Below, piece after piece: positions 8,875-17,614 of a stretch of DNA of 45,883 nt (positions are counted from its first letter, which is position 1; the number at the start of each line of letters is the position of its first letter). The notes under the pieces are model-generated. The model saw only the letters and a program-made list of their open reading frames with translations. It did no database searches and had not been told where the DNA came from. The position numbers and the translations under genes were made by a program. Where the stretch lies: assembly GCA_036502625.1 (NCBI GenBank), contig DASXYG010000093.1, forward strand, positions 1 to 45,883, given 5' to 3'. Source of the DNA: DASXYG01 sp036502625. Lineage in GTDB: Bacteria; Actinomycetota; Actinomycetes; Streptosporangiales; Streptosporangiaceae.

Positions 8875-10005
8875 TCAGGCCGGTTCGGCGATCGTGACGG
8901 ACGCGGACGGGACGGCGCGCAGGGCGGCGAGCACCTGGGCCTCCGCCTCGACGGCCGCGACGACCGCGCGGGGCAGCGGCGCGAACGGGGTGACGGCGAC
9001 CTCGATGGCCGACTTCCCGGCCGCGCGGGCCCGCCAGACGCCCGCGATCTCGCCGTTGGCCAGCACCGCGCCGGGCGCGCTGATGGCCGTCCACAGCATC
9101 TTCTGGTGGCCGCGTCGCGGCAGGAGGACGTCGCGGTCGCGGGCCTGGAGCAGGGGGTCGCGGGCGGGCACGAGCCGGACGTACTCCGGGGGAGCGGCGG
9201 CGCGCAGCGCGTCGACGCATTCCTCGGGCAGCCAGGCCGTACGCCCGTCGACCCGCACCTCGGCCAGGCCGCCCGGCCAGACGGGGGCGGCGTTCGCGCG
9301 GTTGGTGCCGAGGAACGCGGCGGCCTCGGCGGGGCCGGCCGGGCCGAGCAGCCGGAGGTAGGCGCGCACGAGGTCGTCCGTGCCCGCGGCGGACTCGGGC
9401 ACCGGCCACGGGTCGCCGCCGACCGGGGCGAGGACCGTGGACCGGCCCTCCGGCACGACCCGCACCGCCGCGGCCACGCCGATCTGCTGGAACAGCGCAC
9501 CGGAGATGTGCCGCGCCTTGCAGGGAACGCAGTCGTACGTCAGGGACGCGGGGACGCGGGCGCTCACCCGGGTGCTCGCCTCGCCCTTGGGCGTGGGCCC
9601 GGGCACGGCCGCGCGCAGGGCCTCGGCGGCCGCGGTGAACGCGGCGCGGCCGAGCCGGGCGCCCTCCTTCATCCGCGGGTTCATGATGCGCGCGGTGGCG
9701 TCGGCGTCGCTCAGCGGCCACAGCGCACGCGCCACCGCCGGGAGGTCGCCGCGGCGGTGCAGGTGGGGGGCGCCGCGGGCGGCCCACACCAGGGTGAGGC
9801 CGTCGACGTCGGCGGGCGGCGGCGCGGGCAGGCGGGCGGCGAGCGCGATGCGCGCCGTGCCGTACGGGGTGTCCTGCACGCCGAGGTCGAGGACCGGGAG
9901 GCCGGACACGGGCGCGCCCGGGGGCAGCGCGCGGTCGAGGCCGGTGGCCGCCATGCGGTACGCCATCACCTGGGCGCGGGTCACGTCGATGCTCACGCCG
10001 GCCAT
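8875..10005 (-). CDS. Winged-helix DNA-binding protein, HTH_42/AlkZ-like family
   Basis: A 376-residue protein starting at ATG 10005. RGAPHLHRRGDL near residue 75 is characteristic of the winged-helix family (pfam06224) that includes the interstrand-crosslink glycosylase AlkZ and E. coli YcaQ. The rest follows the family pattern: repeated winged helices and a C-terminal beta-rich part with ISAPGAVLANGEIAGVW. Some members excise bulky alkylated bases and protect antibiotic producers; others have unknown roles. The catalytic QxQ/QxD motif of AlkZ could not be confirmed by eye, so glycosylase activity is only a possibility. It is divergent from the hydrolase operon. Confidence 0.75.
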   Translation of the reverse strand: MAGVSIDVTRAQVMAYRMAATGLDRALPPGAPVSGLPVLDLGVQDTPYGTARIALAARLPAPPPADVDGLTLVWAARGAPHLHRRGDLPAVARALWPLSDADATARIMNPRMKEGARLGRAAFTAAAEALRAAVPGPTPKGEASTRVSARVPASLTYDCVPCKARHISGALFQQIGVAAAVRVVPEGRSTVLAPVGGDPWPVPESAAGTDDLVRAYLRLLGPAGPAEAAAFLGTNRANAAPVWPGGLAEVRVDGRTAWLPEECVDALRAAAPPEYVRLVPARDPLLQARDRDVLLPRRGHQKMLWTAISAPGAVLANGEIAGVWRARAAGKSAIEVAVTPFAPLPRAVVAAVEAEAQVLAALRAVPSASVTIAEPA

Positions 10006-10040
10006 TCAACCAGCGGCCGGTGACATCCCCGCGTACTTAA

Positions 10041-10076
10041 CAAGCGATTGCTTGGCTGGCCATCCTGGGGTAGCTT
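10041..10076 (+). promoter_or_regulatory. Promoter of the hydrolase-LLM operon with a TetR-type palindrome over the -35
   Basis: CAAGC (10041-10045) and GCTTG (10050-10054) form a perfect dyad, the AAGCnnnnGCTT type bound by many actinobacterial TetR regulators of lipid and acyl-CoA genes. TTGCTT (10048-10053) and TAGCTT (10071-10076) are separated by exactly 17 bases and make a plausible -35/-10 pair, so a bound repressor would block polymerase. No tetR gene is adjacent; the regulator would act from elsewhere. Confidence 0.6.
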
Positions 10077-10117
10077 CCGTGCAGTAGGTGGAACAGGTTC
10101 TAGTCCATGGGGCCGGC

Positions 10118-10942
10118 ATGCCGTACGCGGATCTCGGGGACGTCACGCTCTTCTACACCGACGACGCGCCCGCGGGCGGCGGGCCCGGCGCGCCGCTGCT
10201 GCTCGTCCACGGCTGGGGCGCCGACTCCCACGAGTGGAACGCGCACATCCCGCACCTGGCCGCCGCCCGCCGGGTGATCGCCGTCGACCTGCGCGGCCAC
10301 GGCTACTCCTCGGTGCCCGCCGGCGGCTACACGATCCGCGGCCTCGCCGGCGACCTCGTACGGCTGCTCGCGCGTCTCGGGGTGGAGCGCGTCGTCGCGG
10401 TCGGCCACTCGATGGGCGGCCAGGTCGTCTCGGTGCTGGCCGTCGAATGGCCGCGGCTCGTCGAGGCGGTCGTCACCGTGGAGCCCGGGTACGGCCAGCC
10501 GCCCGAGCTGGTGCCGTACCCGGATCTGGTGGCGGCGCTGCGCGGCGCGGACGGCCCGGCCGCCGCGGTGGCCATCGACGCGTGGGACTACACGCCCGCA
10601 TCGCCCGCCGCCCTGCGGACCTGGCACAACCGGCGGCTGCTCGCGATGCCGCCGCGCGTGCTGGCCGAGCTGTTCGCCGCGATGTTCACCGCCAACGGCC
10701 AGTTCGGCCTGCGCCCGGAGTCCGACGCGCATCTCAAGCGGCGTACCTGCCCGTCGCTGTCGTTCTGGTTCGACCCCGCCCAGGCCGACTGGGAGCGCCC
10801 CCTGCTCGCCCACCCGGACTCCGCCGTCGTGGCCTGGCCGGGCTCGGGCCACCGGCTGCACGAGGAACGCCCGGCGGAGTTCCTGCTGGTCCTGGACCGC
10901 TGGCTGACGACGATCTCCCACAACGAGGTGAACCCGCAGTGA
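10118..10942 (+). CDS. Alpha/beta hydrolase
   Basis: A 274-residue hydrolase with the canonical fold. HGWGADSHEWN near residues 30-40 forms the oxyanion region. The nucleophile is Ser98 in GHSMGG and the base His245 in GSGHRLHEE. ATG 10118 is preferred over GTG 10088: the fold begins at once after it, and GTG 10088 lies only 11 bases from the predicted -10 element. The start is still uncertain. The stop overlaps the next gene by four bases, so it is first in an operon with two luciferase-like oxidoreductases. It may be an esterase, lactonase or C-C hydrolase acting after oxidation; the substrate is unknown. Confidence 0.85.
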   Translation: MPYADLGDVTLFYTDDAPAGGGPGAPLLLVHGWGADSHEWNAHIPHLAAARRVIAVDLRGHGYSSVPAGGYTIRGLAGDLVRLLARLGVERVVAVGHSMGGQVVSVLAVEWPRLVEAVVTVEPGYGQPPELVPYPDLVAALRGADGPAAAVAIDAWDYTPASPAALRTWHNRRLLAMPPRVLAELFAAMFTANGQFGLRPESDAHLKRRTCPSLSFWFDPAQADWERPLLAHPDSAVVAWPGSGHRLHEERPAEFLLVLDRWLTTISHNEVNPQ

Positions 10943-12192
10943 AGTTCGCGATCTTCATGAACCCGCAGATCCCCGGTTCCGGCTTCTCCGACCTGGAGAA
11001 CGCGCAGGCCAGGCGGCCGATCGGGCGCGACACGGAGTCGTACCAGAAGATGCTGCACGAGATCCGGGAGATCGCCGTGCTGGCCGACCGCACGGGCTAC
11101 GACGCGATCATGCTGACCGAGCACCACTTCCACTCCGAGGGGTTCGAGTTCTCGGTCAACCCGCTGCTGCTCCTCGCCGACCTGGCCGCGCGGACCGAAC
11201 GGATCAACATCGCGCCGCTGGGCATGGTGCTGCCCGCGTGGGACCCGATCCGCGCGGCCGAGGACGTCGCGCTGCTGGACCAGCTCAGCGGCGGGCGGCT
11301 GCGGCTCGGCGTGGCGCGCGGCTACCAGAACCGCTGGGCGAACGTGCACGGCCAGCGCTGGCACACCGGCGCCACGATGAGCGACAAGTCCGCCGCCGAC
11401 GACCGGAACTTCGCGGTCTTCGGGGAGATCCTGAAGATCATGAAGCTGGCGTGGGGGAGCGAGACGCTGCGCTACCGGAGCGACGTCCTCGACGGCTGGT
11501 CGATCCCGTTCCCGTACGAGGGCATCGAGGGCTGGCCGGCCCAGGAGTGGACCCGGACGCTCGGCGCCCCCGGCGAGCTCGACGACGCCGGACGGGTGGT
11601 GGCGCCGTCGGTGTGCCCGCGCCCGTACCAGGAGCCGCACCCGGAGCTGTGGCAGCCGTTCACGATCAGTGACCGGTCGATCCGCCGCTGCGCGCAGGAG
11701 GACATCCTGCCGTGGATGTTCGTGCCGAACCCCGATGAGCACAAGAAGAAGTGCGAACTGTTCCGCGACGAATCGGCGAAGTGCGGACGGGAATACGCCC
11801 TCGGCGAGCACACCGGAATTCTGAAGATGATCGCGATCGGCGAGGACCGCGACCAGGCGATCGCCGACAACGACCAGTACGTCTCCGCCGATTTCGCGAA
11901 GTTCTTCGGGTCGTTCGGCTACCTGGAGGCGCTGCGCCGCCCGGACGACGACCCGAAGAAGCCGATCCCCACCAAGCGCAGCAGCTACCGGAACATGGCC
12001 GACGCCGAACTCGCCCTGGTCGGGACCCCCGACGACGTCAAGCGCGGCCTCCAGCGCATGCTCGACCGGATGCCCGGCCTTGAATGGTTCGGCCTGTTCA
12101 TGCAGGGCCAGCAGGGCGTCGCGCCGCTGGACCACGTGACGCGCACGCTGGAGATGTTCGCCGAAAAGGTCATCCCCGAATTCCAGGACTAG
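10939..12192 (+). CDS. LLM class flavin-dependent oxidoreductase (luciferase-like)
   Basis: A 417-residue bacterial-luciferase-like monooxygenase. GTG 10939 overlaps the hydrolase stop (GTGA) and gives an N-terminus at the first beta strand (KFAIFMNPQIPG). The family pattern is clear: YDAIMLTEHHF near residue 55, LPAWDPIRAAEDVALLDQLSGGRL and LGVARGYQ near 95-130, and a C-terminal LVGTPDDVKRGLQRML. An insert of about 60 residues after position 160 makes it longer than F420-dependent members, so FMNH2 with a partner reductase is more likely than F420. It is probably an oxygenase in a small catabolic or detoxifying operon. Confidence 0.88.
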   Translation: MKFAIFMNPQIPGSGFSDLENAQARRPIGRDTESYQKMLHEIREIAVLADRTGYDAIMLTEHHFHSEGFEFSVNPLLLLADLAARTERINIAPLGMVLPAWDPIRAAEDVALLDQLSGGRLRLGVARGYQNRWANVHGQRWHTGATMSDKSAADDRNFAVFGEILKIMKLAWGSETLRYRSDVLDGWSIPFPYEGIEGWPAQEWTRTLGAPGELDDAGRVVAPSVCPRPYQEPHPELWQPFTISDRSIRRCAQEDILPWMFVPNPDEHKKKCELFRDESAKCGREYALGEHTGILKMIAIGEDRDQAIADNDQYVSADFAKFFGSFGYLEALRRPDDDPKKPIPTKRSSYRNMADAELALVGTPDDVKRGLQRMLDRMPGLEWFGLFMQGQQGVAPLDHVTRTLEMFAEKVIPEFQD

Positions 12193-12201
12193 GTCAACGC
12201 C

Positions 12202-13110
12202 ATGGAATTCTGGCTGGGCGCGTCATTCTGCCGTACCGGGCAGTTCGTGGAGATCGCACGCGCGGCGGACCGGCTCGGCTATCACGCCGTGACGCTTTCG
12301 GACCACCTCTTCTACCAGCCGCGTTTCTCCTCCCGGTATCCGTACACCGCCGACGGGGAGCCGGCCTGGGACGGCGCGACGCACTGGCCGGACGTCTGGG
12401 TGACCGTCGGCGCGATGGCCGCGGTCACCGAGCGCGTGCGGTTCGCGTCCAACGTGTACATCGCGCCGGCCCGCGACCTGTTCACCGTGGCCAAGACGGT
12501 GTCCACCGCGGCCGTCCTGTCCGGCGACCGGGTCACGCTCGGCGTCGGCGCGGGCTGGTGCGCCGACGAGTTCGCGCAGACCGGCCAGGACTTCCACACC
12601 CGGGGCCGGCGGCTGGACGAGATGATCCCCGCGCTGCGCGAGCTGTGGACGGGCGCGCTGGTCGAGCGGCACGGCGCGCACCTCGACTTCGGCCCGGCCA
12701 GCATCAGCCCGGCCCCCGGGCGACCGGTGCCCGTGTACGTCGGCGGCGACAGCGACGCGGCGCTGCGCCGGGCCGCGCGCCTGGGCGACGGCTGGATCGG
12801 CAACCGGGTCTACCGGATCGACGAGCTGACCGAGGTCGTCGACCGGATCGGCGGCCACCTGCGCGACCGCGGCCGTACGGCCGGCGACCTCGGCATCGTC
12901 GCCGCCGTGGCCGCGCGCCCGGACGCGGGGCTGTACCGCGATCTGGAGGAGCGCGGCGTGACCGGCGTGATGTGCGCGCCGTGGTGGATGGGCCGCCCGG
13001 CGGCGCCGCGGCGCGCGGCGTACGCGGACGCGGCGACGCACGACGCCGACCTGGCCGAGAAGATCGCCGCGATGGAGCGCTTCGCCGAGGCCGTGATCGC
13101 CCGTGTGTGA
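12202..13110 (+). CDS. LLM class oxidoreductase, F420-dependent type (TIGR03619-like)
   Basis: A 302-residue TIM-barrel protein starting nine bases after the preceding gene. It opens MEFWLGASFCRTG and has LSDHLF near residue 33, then VRFASNVYIAPARDLFTVAKTV and LGVGAGWCADEFAQTG, the pattern of F420-dependent luciferase-like dehydrogenases. PVYVGGDSDAALRRAARLGDGWIG is the typical phosphate/flavin region. Cofactor choice is inferred from family resemblance. Pairing of a long FMN-type and a short F420-type LLM enzyme with a hydrolase suggests consecutive oxidation steps on one substrate. Confidence 0.85.
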   Translation: MEFWLGASFCRTGQFVEIARAADRLGYHAVTLSDHLFYQPRFSSRYPYTADGEPAWDGATHWPDVWVTVGAMAAVTERVRFASNVYIAPARDLFTVAKTVSTAAVLSGDRVTLGVGAGWCADEFAQTGQDFHTRGRRLDEMIPALRELWTGALVERHGAHLDFGPASISPAPGRPVPVYVGGDSDAALRRAARLGDGWIGNRVYRIDELTEVVDRIGGHLRDRGRTAGDLGIVAAVAARPDAGLYRDLEERGVTGVMCAPWWMGRPAAPRRAAYADAATHDADLAEKIAAMERFAEAVIARV

Positions 13111-13320
13111 GGGCGTTCCGGTGGTCCGGCTGTGACCCCGCTGACAGTCTTGTGTTCGTGCGACCACTCTGAGCTGCGGATTTGGCACACGCTTTGTTTT
13201 GTTGCGCGGAAGCGGGTGACATGGCGGATCTTGCGTGAGTACGGTGTGCGATGCACCACGCACCGGCCGCGTACGAACCGCCCCGCGTAGCACCGGATCG
13301 AAGGACCCAGGAACGTCTGT

Positions 13321-14391
13321 ATGCCCGAGCACCCACCCGCTGAAGTCGGCTCCGGCGAGCGGTCGGCCGCACCGACCGCCCCGGCCGAACCCGGTGAGCC
13401 CGCCGTCGAGGTCACCGGGCTGACCAAGACCTTCGGAAACGTCGAGGCGCTGCGCGGCGTCGACCTCACCGTCCCCAACGGCGCGTTCTTCTCGCTGCTC
13501 GGCCCGTCCGGCTCGGGCAAGACGACCCTGCTGCGCCTGGTGGCCGGCTTCGAGACGCCGACGTCCGGCACCGTGCGCCTGTCCGGGCGCGACATCACCG
13601 CGAGCGCGCCGTTCGAGCGCGACGTCAACACGGTCTTCCAGGACCTCGCGCTGTTCCCGCACATGAGCGTCGAGCGGAACATCGAGTACGGCCTGTCCGC
13701 GGCCGGCGTGCCCCGTGCCGAACGCCGTACGCGCGTCGCGGAGGTCCTCGCGACCGTACGGCTCGAGGGCTACGAGCAGCGCGCGATCTCGGCGATGTCC
13801 GGCGGCCAGCGGCAGCGGGTCGCGCTGGCCCGCGCCCTGGTGAACCGGCCGCGCGTGCTGCTGCTCGACGAACCGCTCGGCGCGCTCGACGCGAAGCTCC
13901 GCGAGGAGATGCAGGTCGAGCTCAAGGCCATCCAGCGCGCCGTGGGCATCACGTTCGTGTTCGTGACCCACGACCAGGCCGAGGCGCTGTCCATGAGCGA
14001 CCAGGTCGCGGTGTTCAGCGACGGCCGCGTCGAGCAGGTCGGCAGCCCCGAGGAGATCTACGAGCACCCCGCCACCGGCTTCGTCGCGTCGTTCGTCGGC
14101 GCGTCCAACATCGTCGGCGGCGCCGCCGCGCGCGAGCTGCTCGGCCGCGACGGCACGTACCTCATCAGGCCCGAGCGCGTCCGCGCCGGCGGCACCGGTG
14201 TGCCGGGCACCGTCAGCGAGGTGTCCTACCAGGGGCCGACCACCCGCCTGCTCGTCCGGCTCGACGACGGGCCGGTCTTCGTGGTGATCGCGCCGAACAC
14301 CGGAGCGGACGCGCGCGTGCCCGAGCGCGGCGCCCGCGTGTCGCTGACCTGGGACGCCGACGCCGTCCAGCACCTCCCCGACCACATTTGA
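13321..14391 (+). CDS. potA: Polyamine-type ABC transporter ATP-binding protein PotA
   Basis: A 356-residue cytosolic ATPase. Walker A GPSGSGKTT is at residues 61-69, the Q-loop at FQDLALFPHMSVERN, the signature MSGGQRQR near 160, Walker B LLLDEPLGALD and the switch His in FVTHDQAEALS. A C-terminal TOBE-like domain (YLIRPERVRAG... VSYQGPTTRLLV) places it in the PotA/spermidine-putrescine branch. The first ~30 residues are a Pro/Ala/Glu-rich extension. A 210-base gap separates it from the LLM operon, so it may have its own promoter. It energises the importer encoded by the next three genes. Confidence 0.92.
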   Translation: MPEHPPAEVGSGERSAAPTAPAEPGEPAVEVTGLTKTFGNVEALRGVDLTVPNGAFFSLLGPSGSGKTTLLRLVAGFETPTSGTVRLSGRDITASAPFERDVNTVFQDLALFPHMSVERNIEYGLSAAGVPRAERRTRVAEVLATVRLEGYEQRAISAMSGGQRQRVALARALVNRPRVLLLDEPLGALDAKLREEMQVELKAIQRAVGITFVFVTHDQAEALSMSDQVAVFSDGRVEQVGSPEEIYEHPATGFVASFVGASNIVGGAAARELLGRDGTYLIRPERVRAGGTGVPGTVSEVSYQGPTTRLLVRLDDGPVFVVIAPNTGADARVPERGARVSLTWDADAVQHLPDHI

Positions 14392-14443
14392 CGCCCCCCA
14401 CCGACGCCCCCTCGCCAACCCCGTTTCCCAAGGAGATGTCGAC

Positions 14444-15640
14444 ATGACGTACGTCCGGTTCGCGCGGCTTGCCCCCATCGCCGCCGTGACCGCGATACTC
14501 GCGATCGGCGCGGCCGCGTGCGGCGGCTCGAACGCGACCCAAGGGCCCGGCGGCGACGCGCCGAAGCTCCCCGTACAGCAGTCGATCGGCAAGGGCGAGG
14601 GCCAGCTCAACCTCGTGGCCTGGGCCGGCTACGTCGAGCACGGCCAGGACAACAAGAACGACGACTGGGTCACGCCGTTCCAGAAGCAGACCGGCTGCAA
14701 GGTCAACGTCAAGGTCGCCGACACGTCCGACTCCATGGTCAGCCTCATGAAGACCGGCCAGTACGACGGGGTCTCGGCGTCCGGCGACGCGTCGCTGCGG
14801 CTCGTCTACGGCGGCACGGTCGCGCCGGTGAACACCGGGCTGGTGCCGAACTACGCCGACGTGGAGTCCTACCTCAAGGAGCAGCCGTACAACTCGGTGA
14901 AGGGCCAGATGTACGGCATCCCGCACGGCTACGGCGCGAACGTCCTGATGTACCGCACCGACAAGATCAAGCCGAAGCCCACGTCGTGGAACGTCGTCTG
15001 GGACAAGAACTCCCCGGCGAAGGACCACATCGTCGACTACGACTCCCCGACGTACATCGCCGACGCCGCGCTGTACCTCAAGGCCCACCGCAAGGACCTC
15101 AAGATCACCGACCCGTACGAACTGGACCAGAAGCAGTTCGACGCGGCGGTGAGCCTGCTCAAGGGCCAGCGGTCGAACGTGAACCAGTACTGGGCGAACT
15201 ACCTCGACGAGCTCCAGGCGTTCAAGTCCGGCGACAACTGGGCCGGCACCGCGTGGCAGGTGACCGCCAACCAGGCCAAGACGGAGAAGGCCCCGGTGGA
15301 CACGATGATCCCGTCCGAGGGTGCCACCGGCTGGTCCGACACCTGGATGGTCGGGTCCAAGGCCGCCCATCCGAACTGCATGTACAAGTGGATGAACTGG
15401 ATCACCGAGCCGAAGGTGCAGGCGCAGGTCGCGCAGTACTTCGGTGAGGCGCCGGCGAACCCGAAGGCGTGCCAGTACGCGGGGAAGGCCTTCTGCGCCG
15501 AGTACAACGTCGGCGACAAGAGCTTCTACAACCGGGTCGCGTTCTGGAAGACGCCCATCGCGAACTGCGGCGACGACCGCGGCAACACGTGCGTCGACTA
15601 CTCCAAGTGGACGCAGGCCTGGACCCAGATCAAGGGCTGA
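14444..15640 (+). CDS. potD: Extracellular solute-binding lipoprotein, PotD type
   Basis: A 398-residue lipoprotein after an AAGGAG site. The signal ends in the lipobox IGAAAC, with Cys26 the lipidated residue; a flexible Gly/Ser/Asn linker follows. The mature part has the spermidine/putrescine-binding layout (LNLVAWAGYVEHG, TSDSMVSLMKTGQYDGVSASGD, MYGIPHGYGANVLMYRTDKI). At least six further Cys residues, four of them in the last 60, suggest disulfides outside the cell. Ligand assignment to a polyamine is by family only; amino-alcohols or opines are possible. Confidence 0.88.
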   Translation: MTYVRFARLAPIAAVTAILAIGAAACGGSNATQGPGGDAPKLPVQQSIGKGEGQLNLVAWAGYVEHGQDNKNDDWVTPFQKQTGCKVNVKVADTSDSMVSLMKTGQYDGVSASGDASLRLVYGGTVAPVNTGLVPNYADVESYLKEQPYNSVKGQMYGIPHGYGANVLMYRTDKIKPKPTSWNVVWDKNSPAKDHIVDYDSPTYIADAALYLKAHRKDLKITDPYELDQKQFDAAVSLLKGQRSNVNQYWANYLDELQAFKSGDNWAGTAWQVTANQAKTEKAPVDTMIPSEGATGWSDTWMVGSKAAHPNCMYKWMNWITEPKVQAQVAQYFGEAPANPKACQYAGKAFCAEYNVGDKSFYNRVAFWKTPIANCGDDRGNTCVDYSKWTQAWTQIKG

Positions 15641-15646
15641 CGCCCC

Positions 15647-15675
15647 GGCGGTCCCGGCCCGCGGCCGGGACCGCC
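15647..15675 (+). terminator. Intra-operon hairpin between potD and potB
   Basis: GGCGGTCCCGGCC (15647-15659) and GGCCGGGACCGCC (15663-15675) are perfect 13-base arms around a CGC loop, seven bases after the potD stop and 41 before potB. In binding-protein operons such a structure commonly acts as a partial terminator or 3' stabiliser, so that the binding protein is made in excess of the membrane parts. That role is inferred here. Confidence 0.75.
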
Positions 15676-15715
15676 TGCTGATCTGCCGTACGAACGTGGA
15701 GGGGAGTCGGCGGAC

Positions 15716-16618
15716 GTGACCCGGGTGCTCACGCGGGCGAGCGAGCGCGGCGGCGCGGGGCGGCGCGTGTCGTCACTGCTGTACAGGCACGCCGTGCTGC
15801 GGCTGGCCGCGCTGGTGACCGCGCCCGCGCTCTGGCTGGTCGTCGTCTACCTCGGCTCGCTCGCGTTGCTGCTCGTGACGTCGGTGTGGACGGTGAACAG
15901 CTTCACCGGCAACATCGTGCCGACGTTCACGTTCGACAACTTCGCGACGATCCTGCACGAGGGCGTCTACCGGGTGATCGTCGGCCGGACGGTCGGCATC
16001 GCCGCGATGGTCACCGTCATCGACATGGTGCTGGCCGTTCCGATGGCCGTCTACATGGCGCGGGTGGCCAAGCCGTGGGCGCGGCGGCTGCTCGTGGTCG
16101 CCATCCTCACGCCGCTGTGGTCGAACTACCTGGTCAAGGCGTACGCCTGGAAGGTCATGCTCTCCGAGGGCGGGCTGATCGACTGGCTGACCCATCCGGT
16201 GGGCGCCTCGTCGCCGGGGTTCTCGGTGACGTCCACGACGATCGTGCTGGCGTACCTCTGGCTGCCGTACATGATCCTGCCGATCTACGCGGGCCTCGAC
16301 CGGCTGCCGAACTCGCTGCTCGAAGCGTCAAGCGACCTGGGCGCGCGGTCGATGCGCACGTTCCGCATGGTGGTGCTGCCGATCATCAGGCCGGCGATCA
16401 TCGCCGGCTCGATCTTCACGTTCTCGCTGGCGCTCGGCGACTACATCGCCGTGCAGATCGTCGGCGGCGGCACGCAGATGATCGGCAACGTCGTCTACGC
16501 GAACGTGGGCGCGGCGAACAACCTGCCGTTCGCGGCGGCGCTCGCCGTCATCCCCATCGTGATCATGGTCGTGTTCCTGCTCGCGGTCCGCCGCACCGGT
16601 GCCCTGGACGAGATGTAA
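15716..16618 (+). CDS. potB: Polyamine-type ABC transporter permease PotB
   Basis: A 300-residue inner-membrane permease with six predicted helices. The GTG start at 15716 follows GTGGAGGGGAG. The cytoplasmic EAA loop (LEASSDLGARSMRTFRMVVLP, near residues 202-222) contacts PotA. Its stop overlaps the potC ATG by one base (TAATG). It forms the heterodimeric channel with PotC. Expression relative to potD is probably lowered by the hairpin upstream. Confidence 0.92.
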   Translation: MTRVLTRASERGGAGRRVSSLLYRHAVLRLAALVTAPALWLVVVYLGSLALLLVTSVWTVNSFTGNIVPTFTFDNFATILHEGVYRVIVGRTVGIAAMVTVIDMVLAVPMAVYMARVAKPWARRLLVVAILTPLWSNYLVKAYAWKVMLSEGGLIDWLTHPVGASSPGFSVTSTTIVLAYLWLPYMILPIYAGLDRLPNSLLEASSDLGARSMRTFRMVVLPIIRPAIIAGSIFTFSLALGDYIAVQIVGGGTQMIGNVVYANVGAANNLPFAAALAVIPIVIMVVFLLAVRRTGALDEM

Positions 16619-17433
16619 TGAGAATCCCCCGAGCCGTGCGCATCGTCCTCCGTGTGTGGGCGGTGGTCGTGCTGGCGTTCATCTACGTGCCGCTGCTGAC
16701 CGTGGTGGTCAACTCGTTCAACACCGATCGTTCGTTCGCGTGGCCGCCGCCCGGCCTGACCCTGCACTGGTGGGGCGAGGCGTGGCAGAACGCCGGCGCC
16801 CGCGACGCCCTGTGGACGAGCGTGAAGGCCGGGCTCGGCGCCACCGCGATCGCGCTGGTGCTGGGCACGCTGGCCGCGTTCGCGCTGTCGCGCCACCGCT
16901 TCTTCGGGCGCCGCGCGCTCTCGCTGGTAATCGTCCTGCCGATCGCGCTGCCCGGCATCGTGACCGGCCTCGCCCTCAATTCCGCCATTCAGAGCACGCT
17001 CCAGCCGCTCGGTGTCGGATATGGCCTGTTCACCATTATTATCGGGCATGCGACGTTTTGCGTGGTGACCGTCTACAACAATGTGTCGGCCCGGCTGAAC
17101 CGCATGCCCGGCGCCGCCGAGGAAGCGTCGATGGACCTCGGTGCCGGCGTTTTCAGGACGTTCCGCAGAGTGACGTTCCCGGAATTGCGCTCCGCGCTGC
17201 TCGCGGGCGGCCTGCTGTCCTTCGCCCTGTCCTTCGACGAGATCGTGGTGACCACCTTCACCGCAGGTCCGAACACCGAGACGCTGCCGATCTGGATCTT
17301 CGGCAACCTCGCGCGGCCGAACCAGGCGCCGATCGTCAATGTCGTCGCGGTCGTGGTCATCCTCATCTCGCTGATCCCGATATATCTCGCGCAGCGCCTT
17401 TCGACAGGCGCCGGCGCGCGATCCATGTATTAG
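16618..17433 (+). CDS. potC: Polyamine-type ABC transporter permease PotC
   Basis: A 271-residue permease whose ATG at 16618 uses the last base of the potB stop. The first helix starts near residue 10 (VWAVVVLAFIYVPLLTVVVNSFN), the usual PotC opening. The EAA motif is EEASMDLGAGVFRTFRRVTFPE and the end (IWIFGNLARPNQAPIVNVVAVVVI) is typical of the family. From about 16976 onward the DNA has more A/T-ending codons (tat, att, aat) than its neighbours. That may be a slightly different codon history or chance. It is last in the operon; no clear terminator is seen after it. Confidence 0.92.
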   Translation: MRIPRAVRIVLRVWAVVVLAFIYVPLLTVVVNSFNTDRSFAWPPPGLTLHWWGEAWQNAGARDALWTSVKAGLGATAIALVLGTLAAFALSRHRFFGRRALSLVIVLPIALPGIVTGLALNSAIQSTLQPLGVGYGLFTIIIGHATFCVVTVYNNVSARLNRMPGAAEEASMDLGAGVFRTFRRVTFPELRSALLAGGLLSFALSFDEIVVTTFTAGPNTETLPIWIFGNLARPNQAPIVNVVAVVVILISLIPIYLAQRLSTGAGARSMY

Positions 17434-17614
17434 TCAAAGAAAACGTGGCAAAATGTACATCGATCATCCCTGTGATCGCCGCGATAGGCGGATTCGCAGC
17501 ACAGCGGCTCGTTTCCCCGTTTTTGCCCGGCGCCGCACAACACCGTAGTAACGTCGCGTCCGCTTGGAATCGGACGGTGCGCCATCGAGACGAAGACCAC
17601 CGGGAAGGCGATGC

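Noticed and set aside
12223..14610. 795-codon minus-strand frame antisense to the LLM and potA genes
   Set aside because: Composition bias only; potA and the LLM gene have full motifs on the plus strand.
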